Assembly (NCBI GenBank): GCA_019918135.1
Contig: WBZZ01001499.1
Span: 32,501-96,500, forward strand
Direction of reading: 5' to 3'
Source of the DNA: Paulinella micropora
Lineage: Eukaryota > Cercozoa > Imbricatea > Euglyphida > Paulinellidae
Length of the DNA stretch: 64,000 nucleotides
In this document: one piece after another, positions 20,131 to 29,697 of the stretch
Layout of the letters: each line of letters begins with the position of its first letter
Numbering within the stretch: position 1 is the first letter of the stretch
Notes under the pieces: model-generated
What the model was told of the DNA's origin: nothing
Databases searched by the model: none
What the model saw: only the letters and a program-made list of their open reading frames with translations
Program-made: the position numbers and the translations under genes

Positions 20131-20484
20131 TCACTTCTTTGAACTAGAAGGCGATGAAAGGCAAATGCCGATAAGCAATGTTAGGATTCCGACATAAGTA
20201 TTAGCAACCTCGCACGGCAAGTTCTTTTCAGATAGCCTCACGATACAAAGTGCTATAATGGCAACGATGATACCCATTTGAAATAAGTATTTAATAAGTC
20301 GGCTGTCTGTCGGTCTGTTTTTTATACAACAACAATTCCAGTTATCTTCCAATTCGTGCTCTATTTTTTTTTCCTCAGTCTTTAGTTCTACTTCAAGAAC
20401 ACGAGACTTTAATTCTGGAGTTAGTTCGCCGTCTATTTCAATGACTGGCGGTGGTCTATGAAATCTAGTTGTATTATTTGACAT
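20131..20484 (-). CDS. Small membrane protein with two transmembrane segments (117 aa)
   Basis: The N-terminal ~65 residues are charged and helical (LKSRVLEVELKTEEKKIEHE), then NCCCIKN. Two hydrophobic segments follow: FQMGIIVAIIALCIV and YVGILTLLIGICL, with a short polar link (ENLPCE). The C-terminus is serine/lysine. Its start overlaps the end of the fibre gene by about 11 bases, a compact viral arrangement. Small membrane proteins of this design recur beside capsid genes in polinton-like viruses; the function is unknown, perhaps virion membrane or entry. Confidence 0.65.
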   Translation of the reverse strand: MSNNTTRFHRPPPVIEIDGELTPELKSRVLEVELKTEEKKIEHELEDNWNCCCIKNRPTDSRLIKYLFQMGIIVAIIALCIVRLSEKNLPCEVANTYVGILTLLIGICLSSPSSSKK

Positions 20485-23400
20485 TTGAAAAAACGGCCAC
20501 TCTGATTTCGGCTAGTTGGTTTGCTTGGTCTTGTAGTATATTCATAAGATTTTTATTTTCTTTTTCTAAATTATCTACCTTTTCTGATAATTGTTGAACC
20601 GATTTAATTAATGGTGCGATAAACTCGGAATAACCTATACCATAACCGACACCACCACTATCAACACATTTAACATCTTCTGGATTAACACTCACGCCTT
20701 TCAATTCGTATTCTTTTCTTTGCTTTGGACACGGAACCATAATTGTTTCTTTTATAAAACCGCCAAAATCTAGCATATCCATTTCTGTTAGTATCTCTTC
20801 TAATTCCTGTGCTATTAAGCCAGTCCTACATTTCTTTTTGTCATCAATCATACGATAGCAAACTGGATTTAGCTTATTAATAAAATCTAAGCCTAAGCAT
20901 TCATTTATATCTTCTTTTTTTCTCCTGTCTGAATATTGAATTGGATTAGACAATACCCATAACTGACCATCGCTTGCTCTTAATGACATTAAAGCAGTAT
21001 TTGAATTATTCTCCCATATGAACCCACTCGTTGAAGAACCATTCACTCTAAATCTAATAGCATAAGAAGTTAATCCTCCACCACCTCCTGCTGGTGCTGT
21101 TCCTCCACTTAATGATTTATTATTCCCAGACTGAGACATATAAATTCCCCAGTTTGAATCAGTAGCATCCCACATAAATATTCCTCTCGCATTCGTCCCG
21201 TCTGTTTGTCCTTGAATTGCTATTTTTGCCCCATTAGTTGATGCTGATGCCGTTGTTAGTGTGCCTGTGTATGTAATCCCCGCATTTGCCGTTATTAATC
21301 CACTCGCAGTTAATGTTGTTGTTGATACACCAGCATTTGCCGTTATTAATACACTTGCGGTTGCGGTTGTTGTTGATATCCCCGCACTAGCCGTCATTAA
21401 CCCTTTTGTCCATAAAGTCCCGTTTGCCCCATTTAATGACATCAACAATTGCTCTGCTGAATTTTCCCACACAAAACCATCCGCTGAAGCATTACCACTC
21501 CTAAATCTTACAGCAAAGCCTGAAATATCGTTGCCTGCCACCGCTGTTCCTCCACCTAATGATTTACCAGCCCCCGGTTGAGCCATATAAATACCCCATC
21601 CTGAGTTGTCTGTATCCCACAGAAATATACCCTGTCCATTTCCTCCATCTACTTTATTTTGAATAGATAACTTACAACCACCATCTGCTGTTATTAATCC
21701 GCTCGCGGTTAGTGACGTCGTTGATATACCCGCGGTTGAAGTAATTGTTGTTCCCGTTATTGTTCCGCCATTTGTTATATTGTTTGAGTTCATATCTAAG
21801 GCACCATAAAACCGCATACCGCCAGCATTGTTAAAACGGACAATGTCAGACGAAGCACTTTTATTATCCAAAAGTTTTGAAATATAAAGTCCTGCTCCTT
21901 TTACATCAAATGCTACATTCGTGAATACATAACCTCGTTGGTTCGCTGTTCCACTTGTAGCAGTATTTAGAGTAAATAAGAAATACTGATAATCACCTGA
22001 TGTCTGTGAAAAGAATATATCTCCTCCATTTTGGTTTAATATCCTCGCCCCATTATATGTTATATTTCCACCATTAGTGATAGTTTGATTATTAAAATCG
22101 GCATTGTTCGTTAAAGTTAGATATTTTATCGTAGTGCTTGCCCCATTAAATGTTTTACTTCCTGTTATGGTTTGGTCTGTTGTTAGTTTTACATTTTGCC
22201 CGTCCAATGTGTCCGCATACCCTTTTGTCGCTCCGTCCGTCGCTAATGTCGGAGTTCCAAGGTTGGCTATTTTGCTACTATTACAATCTAGCCCCGAAGC
22301 ATTTACCCAACCGACGATTACCCCATCAATAATAAAACTTATTTTTTTCGCCGAAATTTCAAAGTTGTAATATGTTGCAGTTTTCATATCCAAACTAGCA
22401 ATTGACCCGATATTACTGGTAGAATTGAAAACGATGAATGTGCCCTTTGTTGTTGAATTGATTGAATTTCCAGTTATTTCAACACCACTGCTAAATGTCT
22501 TAATTCCTGCTATGGTTTGGTTTCCTGTTAGTTTCACATTTTGCCCGTCTAATGTATCCACATAACTTTTATTTGCTCCGTCCGTTGTTGCTGATGGTGT
22601 GGCTAAGTTTGTTATTTTGTTGTTATTCAAAGATAGTGTAGTGTCAGTTGCGGTTATAATTAAAGTATTACCTGAATATAACTCAACATACGAACCCGTT
22701 ATTTGTATCGGATACCAAGTCGCTGTTGCTGTTTTTTGTGCTGCAATCATTCCTATTTTTGTATCAAAGGCTATGCCGATGCCGTCAAAAGTAGAAGGAT
22801 TGGACGAACCACTTACTTCTAAAGTTGATGTAAAATTTTTATTCCCCGCTAGGGTTTGGTCTCCTGTTAGTTTAACCACCGAAGTATCAAGGACAGAAAC
22901 ATCAACACCATCAACAAGATTAACATTTGTTATGCTTTGGCTTTTCATATCAATACCCGCACTAGCATTTATTACACTGCTAAATGTTTTAATTCCTCCT
23001 ATGGTTTGGTCTCCTGTTAGTTTGACCACCGAACCATCAACTGCGAGATTAGCGAGATTAATTCCATTATATGTAGAAGCCCCTGAAATAGCAAAACCAC
23101 CCATATTTAGTCCTCCCGTCATACTAGCAGTTCCGTCTAATCTAAGAAATGGTGGTGTGGTGTTTCTGCATTGCCCCGTGCTATTAATGAGTAATTGGTT
23201 ATCTGCTGGAAAGCCTGTTATTGTCACATCGCTATGTGAGTCTATACTTCCACTCGCTGACACCTTATTATTATTATCATTATGCTCAAATATCCATTCA
23301 TCAACACCTTTGTCATTTAGTAAATTAACTCCTGTTATATTCTTCATTCCCATACTAATGTTGCCTGTTTCATCAACATTTATTGGAAATGTTTTATTGA

Positions 23401-23887
23401 CCCAGTTTATTGAATTATATGTTAGATAACTATTCATTGCTATTGGTGTGGTTATATCCACATCTGAAAGTGTATCAATTGAACCAAGGGCTGTATTCTT
23501 CCATTTGCCTTCTACATCGTTGTAAGTTAAGTATTGCCCGCTCGCTTGCGCAAATATGTTTGTATCTATCAAATTGTATAAACTGGTTTGGTGCGGATTG
23601 GAAGTATTGCTTCTGTGTTGAGTTGAGGCTTTGACTTCATCATTATCCCTTACTCGTTGCTCTGTGTAGTATAAACGGCTTCCTTCTTTGATATCAGTAG
23701 TTGATTTGGTAGATAACCTTGTATCAAATCGTAAATCAGTATAGTAGAGGTTCAAAGGGTTTTCATCTTCTGGCACTCTGTCTGTATTTAAGCCTACTAT
23801 GTTTGTGTTGGTTAAGTCTAAGTTAAGTATGTTTAGACTATCAACAGCCAACTCATTAAGGCCAAGTAATGATTTATATTGCGACAT
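20474..23887 (-). CDS. Long fibre protein with S74 intramolecular chaperone (1137 aa)
   Basis: The C-terminal domain begins YSDRRKKEDINECLGLDFIN and continues CYRMIDDKKKCRTGLIAQEL. This is the Peptidase_S74 / intramolecular chaperone signature (SDxRxKxxI ... GLIAQE), which helps trimerise fibres and then cleaves itself off. The body consists of repeats around TGDQTIGGIKTFSS, at least five variants, plus ATDGANKSYVDTLDGQNVKL spacers. A later GISTT-x-TASGLITA repeat appears several times. This is the architecture of phage and giant-virus tail fibres, pointing to a host-recognition fibre. A C-terminal helix (VQQLSEKVDNLEKENKNL) is a trimer-type coiled coil. The frame is intact. It lies back to back with the + strand gene at 23950, sharing a 62-bp AT-rich promoter gap. 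Confidence 0.88.
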   Translation of the reverse strand: MSQYKSLLGLNELAVDSLNILNLDLTNTNIVGLNTDRVPEDENPLNLYYTDLRFDTRLSTKSTTDIKEGSRLYYTEQRVRDNDEVKASTQHRSNTSNPHQTSLYNLIDTNIFAQASGQYLTYNDVEGKWKNTALGSIDTLSDVDITTPIAMNSYLTYNSINWVNKTFPINVDETGNISMGMKNITGVNLLNDKGVDEWIFEHNDNNNKVSASGSIDSHSDVTITGFPADNQLLINSTGQCRNTTPPFLRLDGTASMTGGLNMGGFAISGASTYNGINLANLAVDGSVVKLTGDQTIGGIKTFSSVINASAGIDMKSQSITNVNLVDGVDVSVLDTSVVKLTGDQTLAGNKNFTSTLEVSGSSNPSTFDGIGIAFDTKIGMIAAQKTATATWYPIQITGSYVELYSGNTLIITATDTTLSLNNNKITNLATPSATTDGANKSYVDTLDGQNVKLTGNQTIAGIKTFSSGVEITGNSINSTTKGTFIVFNSTSNIGSIASLDMKTATYYNFEISAKKISFIIDGVIVGWVNASGLDCNSSKIANLGTPTLATDGATKGYADTLDGQNVKLTTDQTITGSKTFNGASTTIKYLTLTNNADFNNQTITNGGNITYNGARILNQNGGDIFFSQTSGDYQYFLFTLNTATSGTANQRGYVFTNVAFDVKGAGLYISKLLDNKSASSDIVRFNNAGGMRFYGALDMNSNNITNGGTITGTTITSTAGISTTSLTASGLITADGGCKLSIQNKVDGGNGQGIFLWDTDNSGWGIYMAQPGAGKSLGGGTAVAGNDISGFAVRFRSGNASADGFVWENSAEQLLMSLNGANGTLWTKGLMTASAGISTTTATASVLITANAGVSTTTLTASGLITANAGITYTGTLTTASASTNGAKIAIQGQTDGTNARGIFMWDATDSNWGIYMSQSGNNKSLSGGTAPAGGGGGLTSYAIRFRVNGSSTSGFIWENNSNTALMSLRASDGQLWVLSNPIQYSDRRKKEDINECLGLDFINKLNPVCYRMIDDKKKCRTGLIAQELEEILTEMDMLDFGGFIKETIMVPCPKQRKEYELKGVSVNPEDVKCVDSGGVGYGIGYSEFIAPLIKSVQQLSEKVDNLEKENKNLMNILQDQANQLAEIRVAVFSNVK

Positions 23888-23949
23888 TATATTATTTATA
23901 TATTTATTTATTTATTTAAAAATACTAAAATATAATAATCTTAGTATAA
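23888..23949. promoter_or_regulatory. Divergent AT-rich promoter gap
   Basis: The 62 bases between the fibre gene (-) and the next + strand gene contain TATATTATTTATATATTTAT. Other starts in the element have TATATA-type stretches 5-30 bases upstream (9640, 13101, 13420, 15178 and 25130 regions). A common element promoter is inferred. Confidence 0.4.
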
Positions 23950-24474
23950 ATGCAGTCTCCCGAAGCAAGTCGTAAGAACTGGGGAAGTGCTGTGGAAGGA
24001 ATAAAAGCAAAAGCGAAACAACGAAAAATGGAACATGCCAAAAAGGTTTTGGAACAATACCGAAATGCGGTCAAAAGTGAAGATGATGATATGGAACGAT
24101 TGGCAGAGATAGAAAATAAAAATGTGGCTAACGATATCATTAATGAGAAGGACCAAGATGACACACCAGAGCAGAGCAGTGATAGTGAAAGTGAATGTGA
24201 TTTTACTGATATCATTGCTGAAAAGATGGCTAATATGAAAATCAAAAGAGCGAAAGCGGAAACTAAGAGAGAAAAGAAGAAGAGTAAGAAAGCAGAGCCT
24301 GAGCCAGAGAGTGAAGAAAGTGAAAGCGAAAGTAGCGAAGAAGAAGAACCGAAGCCAAAGAAAGGCAAAGGTAAGAAGTCTAGTAGTGTGAGTGTAAAAG
24401 TATATAATCAATCTTCTGGTGGTGGTAAGAAGGAAAAAAATAATGATGTATCGCGGATGTTTCTTAAGTTCTAA
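23950..24474 (+). CDS. Highly charged low-complexity protein (174 aa)
   Basis: Begins MQSPEASRKNWGSAVEGIKA. The middle has acidic runs (SDSESECD), followed by alternating Lys and Glu/Ser blocks and a GKGKKSSSVSV stretch. No known domain is seen. The alternating acidic/basic design resembles nucleic-acid-binding or core proteins packaged with viral DNA, but this is a guess. The frame is intact and ends shortly before the convergent GIY-YIG gene. Confidence 0.5.
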   Translation: MQSPEASRKNWGSAVEGIKAKAKQRKMEHAKKVLEQYRNAVKSEDDDMERLAEIENKNVANDIINEKDQDDTPEQSSDSESECDFTDIIAEKMANMKIKRAKAETKREKKKSKKAEPEPESEESESESSEEEEPKPKKGKGKKSSSVSVKVYNQSSGGGKKEKNNDVSRMFLKF

Positions 24475-25102
24475 AGTCCAAATGTAAATAATCCAATTAA
24501 TCTATTAACTTTAAATTCTTGATGTCGTTTCGTTTTTACATGATGTGCTATATTTTTTTTCAAGTATCTTCCGCCACAATCACAATGAATATCAATTTTG
24601 TTTTTTCTTTCCATTCATCCCTGTATTTATTTAATTTTTGTTTATTGTTTTCATAATAGTTTTGGACTTGTTTTCTTATTTTATCTCCTTTGACTTCGTA
24701 ATAATGTTTGTTGTACATAAGTGTTTCGTGTTTGTGCTCATTTCTATATTTAGTTTGATATTCAGTTATCTTATCTCTGTATTCCTCAAGATATTCTTTT
24801 CTTGCTCTTCCAGCAATATTTTTATTTACACAATTTAATTCTCTAATTAACTCACCTTCTTTTTTATGTAATTCCATTTTGTTATTACAAGGATACAATT
24901 CAATTAATTCTATGTAAGCATCATCGTATTTTACAATTTCATAAGATGTCATATAAGGAGACTTTGAATTTAACCATCGTTTATAATCTATTTTATGGCT
25001 ATGTAGTCTTTTATATAATGGTTGAATAGTTGAGCCGATATAAATTTCATCTGTCTTGTAAGACCTTAATGAATAAATTTTCCCTTCCTTGTAATCAGGC
25101 AT
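24475..25102 (-). pseudogene. GIY-YIG endonuclease 2
   Basis: N-terminus MPDYKEGKIYSLRSYKTDEI and then YIGSTIQPLYKRLHSHK. The EKKEGELIR-type helix and CVNKNIAGRARKEY are shared with copies 1 and 3. A C-terminal zinc-type module (HCDCGGRYLKK ... HHVKTKRH, ending LIGLFTFG) is visible down to about 24475. The nuclease domain is open; the gene as a whole appears broken (about one interruption). Confidence 0.75.
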
Positions 25103-25175
25103 TATCGTTTTATATCGTTTGTTATCGTTATATATAATATATAATAAAAATTTAAAATAGAATTAATTATATAAT

Positions 25176-26179
25176 ATGTCTGATTTAGACCATAAACATA
25201 CAATTATTAATAACCAAAATCGTAATAGTCAATTAGAAGACACACCTACTGGAGAAGAAATTCAAAGAACAAAAGAAGAAGCCCTTGAAATACACCACCA
25301 GAAAAAGAACCCGAAAATATGGAATACTATATGGGTTGATTAGACCAAGTTTTCTTAGACTTAGCAGATATGAGTAAGATAAAAGATAAGAAAGGAAATA
25401 AAGGATATGCTTGGATGCTTGTTTGGATTGATTGTCATTCAAGATATTTAATCATCATTCCATTAAAAAATAAAACAGCGAAAGAAGTTCATTATGCTTT
25501 GAAATCTATACCTTATAAACCTAAATCAATTACAACCGACAGCGGAGGAGAATATAAAGGTGCTACTCGTGATTATTTTATTCAAAATGGTATTAAGCAC
25601 AATGTGGTTGAAGTAGGGGACCACAGAGCGCTAGCGGTTGTTGATAGAGTTATAAGGAGTATTAGAAGGTGGTTAGATTTATTATTTGAAACTAATAGAA
25701 ATTTTGACTGGGTAAGTTATATTCAAGACTTGGTTAATGCTTATAATCATAAAGTTCATAGGGGAATTCAGGCCAGACCGGTGGACGTCTTTGCTAGAAG
25801 AGACAAAAATAAACAGACTATCACTCGTGATAACCTTATTAATGAATTCAATGTCGGCGATAATGTAAGAAAGGAAAACAAACGGAATCTATTTTCCAAA
25901 GGAGGAAAGACTTTCAGCAAAATTATTTATAAAGTTAAAGGCCGTTCCGGATTTAAAATCATATTAAATAATGACGAGTTAGTAAGCCCGAGGGATTTAT
26001 TGAAAACAGATTTTACAAAACCTATTGATGAAGAGAAAGACATAAAACAACAAACAAAAGAAATTATAAAGGAAAAGAAAACAAAAGAATTGCTAAAGAG
26101 AGAAGAAATAGAACCAGAAAACAGATTGGAAGGAACACGTCAAAGAAAAAAGAAAGTCATTTTAGATTACGATTTATAA
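25176..26179 (+). pseudogene. Retroviral-type integrase (rve family)
   Basis: This is the integrase that inserts the element and makes the six-base duplication. The core is DQVFLDLADM (first catalytic Asp region), VWIDCHSRYLIIIPLKNKTA, TTDSGGEYKGA (second catalytic Asp) and HRALAVVDRVIRSIRRWLD (third acidic position in the IDRxxRxLK-like helix of Polinton/Tlr integrases). YNHKVHRGIQARPVDVF is the conserved end of the core. An SH3-like basic C-terminal part follows (RKENKRNLFSKGGKTFSKI) and then a charged tail. The gene is broken near its N-terminal part (about one interruption); the catalytic core reads openly. Confidence 0.88.
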
Positions 26180-26812
26180 ACCGAACACATTCAATCCAAT
26201 GAGATTATTAAAATGTTTGTCTGTTTTCTTATGACAAGATTTATGACTTGTTGAAATCATACATCCACATTCACATAATATTTTTTCCTTCGCTTTCTTA
26301 TATAGTTTTTCTTTATTAATTTCTAAATAATTTTTTTTGTATTTCTTAATATATTATTTATTTAATTCACTATACACTTTCATTTTTTCAGTCATTTTAT
26401 CTTTATTTTTTAACCAGTAATCATTCCTATATTTTTTAACTCTCTCTTTGTTTTCTTCCATATATTGTTTTTTTCTTTTGATTGTTTCTCTCTTTATTTT
26501 CTTCATTCCACTCTTTTTTTGTTCTTCCTGCGATTTGTTTATTTACACAATTTTCACTCGCTCTAATTATTTCTCCTTCTCGCTTACAAAGTTCCATTTT
26601 ATTATTACAAGGAAACATCTCAATAAGTTCAATGTAGTTGTCATCATCTTTTAAAATCTCGTGTGATGAAATATACCACTTGTTTGTTTTGAAAAGTGAT
26701 CTGTGGTCATACAATCTTTTATGTAGTGGGTTTGTAGTAGAACCAATATATATATTTGGTCGGTCTGGTGTGAGCGGATAGCATAAATTTTTCCTTGCTT
26801 GTAGTCGGGCAT
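26180..26812 (-). pseudogene. GIY-YIG endonuclease 3
   Basis: N-terminus MPDYKQGKIYAIRSHQTDQI is nearly identical to copy 1. Later blocks FPCNNKMELCKREGEII and CVNKQIAGRTKKEW match copies 1 and 2. A C-terminal cysteine/histidine zinc-type module and an LIGL-type end lie near 26180-26290. The most decayed of the three (roughly two or three interruptions). Confidence 0.7.
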
Positions 26813-27029
26813 TGTCCTTTTATGTCTTATTATGTCCTTAAACTTATGGAATTTACCACCACTCACCAGAAAAAGCATAAAAACTTCAAACACTTCTCAC
26901 ACCAACCACCTAGGGGCTCAGGTCAAAAAGCCCCCGTGTGGCTTTTTTACATGGACAACTTTTCTCTTTTTCGGCAAATTGGAGTTGGAAGAGGAAGACG
27001 AAAAAAGATCAATTTAATGATACATACTT

Positions 27030-27178
27030 TTTTCTTGTAGTGTGCTGTAGAAGGCTATTTGGTTGTTTTTGTTTCTTTGTATTTATTTTACGGGAAATCC
27101 ATAGGAGGGGGTGCGACACACAAAACGAAGTCGTGGATTTTGCAAAAATTCACGACGAGATTTTGTGTATCATCTACT
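27030..27178 (-). repeat. Right terminal inverted repeat
   Basis: Reverse complement of 8769-8917 with about two mismatches in 149 bp. It ends GTATCATCTACT next to the right CAATTG. Confidence 0.92.
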
Positions 27179-27193
27179 CAATTGGCAGGAGAT

Positions 27194-27276
<83 letters not shown>
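27179..27276. repeat. Right target-site duplication, family A remnant and (AAT)n array
   Basis: 27179-27184 is the right CAATTG. CAATTGGCAGGAGATAC continues the interrupted family A copy for 17 bases. The following array reads AAT on the + strand instead of ATT, so orientation switches here. Confidence 0.75.
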
Positions 27277-27277
<1 letters not shown>

Positions 27278-27447
27278 TATCTCCTGCCAATTGCTGAACC
27301 AAAAGGCCATGTGCATCCAGTCCTCCATTCCATAAGGAAAGTCTCCACACCAATCGGTGGAATAAAGGAAGTGACGGCATAGAACATTACTCTAGGAGCT
27401 TTATACCAATCAGCCCATTGAAAAGGACCAATGGCCTATGTACTCCC
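27277..27447 (-). repeat. Family A repeat, copy 6
   Basis: Full-length family A in reverse, from GTATCTCCTGCCAATTGCTG to GTACTCCC. Confidence 0.9.
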
Positions 27448-27511
<64 letters not shown>

Positions 27512-27512
<1 letters not shown>

Positions 27513-27684
27513 GTGTATCTCCTGCCAATTGCTGAGCCAAAAGGCCATGTGCATCCAATCCTCCATTCCATAAGGAAAGTCTCCACACCAATCGGTGGAA
27601 TAAAGGAAGTGACGGCATAGAACATTACTCTAGGAGCTTTATACCAATCAGCCCATGGAAGGAACCGATGGCCTATGTACTCCC
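27512..27684 (-). repeat. Family A repeat, copy 7
   Basis: Full-length reverse copy; AAT arrays on both sides (27448-27511 and 27685-27742). Confidence 0.9.
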
Positions 27685-27742
<58 letters not shown>

Positions 27743-27743
<1 letters not shown>

Positions 27744-27918
27744 GTGCTTCTCTGTCAATGGCTGATGCATTTCTGCACATGCGCCTCCATCGTCTCACCC
27801 GTGAGGGGAGTACGAAGAATTGACGATAGGCTCTAATGACACCCCCGCAAGGGCAGTTCCAACACTTCCAGACGGACCGGTATGTTCAATGAAAATACTG
27901 GTCCAGACGGACCGGTAT

Positions 27919-27920
<2 letters not shown>
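27743..27920 (-). repeat. SINE, 5'-truncated
   Basis: Reverse copy with the 3' body and about one and a half CAGTATTTT modules; the tRNA head is absent. Confidence 0.85.
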
Positions 27921-27951
<31 letters not shown>

Positions 27952-27952
<1 letters not shown>

Positions 27953-28220
27953 GTGCTTCTCTGTCAATGGCTGATGCATTTCTGCACATGCGCCTCCATC
28001 GTCTCACCCGTGAGGGGAGTACGAAGAATTGACGATAAGCTCTAATGACACCCCCGCAAGGGCAGTTCCAACACTTCCAGACGGGCCGGTATGTTCAATG
28101 AAAATACTGGTCCAGAAATAGACCGGTATGTTCAATGAAAATACTGGTGGCACCGACGGGAATCGAACTGGCGACAGGGCCCAGATGGTAGAACTTGACC
28201 ACTGGGCTATCACGGTGTCC
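27952..28220 (-). repeat. tRNA-derived SINE, CTATTTCTGGA subtype
   Basis: Full-length reverse copy with both pol III boxes; same subtype as 8161-8429. Confidence 0.88.
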
Positions 28221-28255
28221 AAAATAATAATAATAATAATAATAATGATAATAAT

Positions 28256-29133
28256 ACTATATCTGAGGCGTACTGATGCAGCTAATGGCATATCCTCAAC
28301 GGACATAAGCCTCCAATACCCTTGTTCGAGGTCCTCCACCCCCCCGTGTCAGTCTCTCGCCTGATGATCGGGGCCACCGATGGAGCTCCTGAGGGCAAGA
28401 CTGCACTAAGCCGAGGTTATTCCGCAGTCCCAGCAACCTCTTGCAAGACGTCACCGAATGTGCAAGTGCATACACCAAGCGCGGTTGCTAGAGCTGCCTC
28501 GAAACCCCACCCATAACAACCTGGTGTCTGCTGGGTCCTGGGCTATCAACCAGCATATGCGGAGTTTAAGATCTTTTACGCGCGCAACGACCCTCCTCCC
28601 CAGCATCTATCACCAAAGGGTTATGAGTTGGCGTCACAGTTTAACGCCTTGAGGCCATTGGGCTGGAACTCTGTTTAGCAAGTGTGACTAGGTTTTTTCA
28701 TCGGGATTTCCCTCAAATATGTCACAGTCAACACTCCAAGGCAGATTTACTATATCTGAGGCGTACTGATGCAGCTAATGGCATATCCTCAACGGACATA
28801 AGCCTCCAATACCCTTGTTCGAGGTCCTCCACCCCCCCGTGTCAGTCTCTCGCCTGATGATCGGGGCCACCGATGGAGCTCCTGAGGGCAAGACTGCACT
28901 AAGCCGAGGTTATTCCGCAGTCCCAGCAACCTCTTGCAAGACGTCACCGAATGTGCAAGTGCATACACCAAGCGCGGTTGCTAGAGCTGCCTCGAAACCC
29001 CACCCATAACAATCTGGTGTCTGCTGGGTCCTGGGCTATCAACCAGCATATGCGGAGTTTAAGATCTTTTACGCGCGCAACGACCCTCCTCCCCAGCATC
29101 TACCACCAAAGGGTTATGAGTTGGCGTCACAGT
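28256..29133 (-). repeat. Family C tandem dimer with linker, inverted
   Basis: Reverse copy of the dimer at 6322-7224. The unit at 28256-28664 is complete, the linker is 28665-28748, and the unit at 28749-29133 lacks the first ~25 bases. The linker differs from the left copy at about one or two positions. Confidence 0.85.
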
Positions 29134-29148
29134 AATAATAATAATAAT

Positions 29149-29319
29149 GTATCTCCTGCCAATTGCTGAGCCAAAAGGCCATGTGCATCCAATCCTCCAT
29201 TCCATAAGGAAAGTCTCCACACCAATCGGTGGAATAAAGGAAGTGACGGCATAGAACATTACTCTAGGAGCTTTAAACCAATCAGCCCATGGAAAGGGAC
29301 CGATGGCCTATGTACTCCC
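29149..29319 (-). repeat. Family A repeat, copy 8
   Basis: Full-length reverse copy inserted in the AAT array beside the truncated C unit. Confidence 0.9.
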
Positions 29320-29342
29320 TAAATAATAATAATAATAATAAT

Positions 29343-29610
29343 AGTGCTTCTCTGTCAATGGCTGATGCATTTCTGCACATGCGCCTCCATGGTCTCACCC
29401 GTGAGGGGAGTACGAATAATTTGACGATAAGCTCTAATGACACCCCCGCAAGGGCAGTTCCAACACTTCCAGACGGGCCGGTATGTTCAATGAAAATACT
29501 GGTCCAGACGGAGCGGTATGTTCAATGAAAATACTGGTGGCACCGACGGGAATCGAACTGGCGACAGGGCCCAGATGGTAGAACTTGACCACTGGGCTAT
29601 CACGGTGACC
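29343..29610 (-). repeat. tRNA-derived SINE
   Basis: Full-length reverse copy; its 5' end abuts the ATT tail of the LINE at 29611-29642. Confidence 0.88.
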
Positions 29611-29612
29611 AA

Positions 29613-29642
<30 letters not shown>

Positions 29643-29643
<1 letters not shown>

Positions 29644-29697
29644 GACTTATCAGTCAATTGGCCTTTGATCCTGTCGGACATGTGCCTCCATTGGTAG
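29643..29697 (-). repeat. LINE 3' core shared with the SINE and families A and C
   Basis: Sense-strand blocks are GGAGGCACATGTCC, then CAATTGACTGATAAG-TCT directly before (ATT)n. The SINE has GGAGGCGCATGTGC and CATTGACAGAGAAGCACT. Family A has GATGCACATGGCC and CAATTGGCAGGAGATACACT. Family C has GGAAGCTTATGTCC. Confidence 0.65.

Larger units (their letters stand above)
8769..27178. mobile_element. Polinton-like element (Maverick / polinton-like virus), 18.4 kb
   Basis: The ends are defined by 149-bp terminal inverted repeats and a CAATTG duplication. The content is the hallmark set: protein-primed family B DNA polymerase, retroviral-type integrase, FtsK/HerA-type packaging ATPase, adenovirus-type cysteine protease and a double-jelly-roll-type major capsid candidate. 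To these are added a fibre with an S74 chaperone, a small membrane protein and three GIY-YIG nucleases. Replication and integration genes are on +, morphogenesis genes on -. Composition is strongly AT-rich compared with the LINE and virus fragment to its right. The ends look whole and the two repeats differ at about two positions, which suggests a young insertion. Inside, several genes are broken (roughly seven or more interruptions in total, mainly in the polymerase), so it is a fossil. Confidence 0.93.

Noticed and set aside
19798-20142. + strand frame of 114 codons with several cysteines
   Set aside because: It starts antisense to the small structural gene and only its second half falls in the 249-bp gap at 19882-20130. 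No motif is visible, though a small gene there cannot be fully excluded.
22599-23429. + strand frame of 276 codons
   Set aside because: Antisense shadow of the fibre gene repeats.
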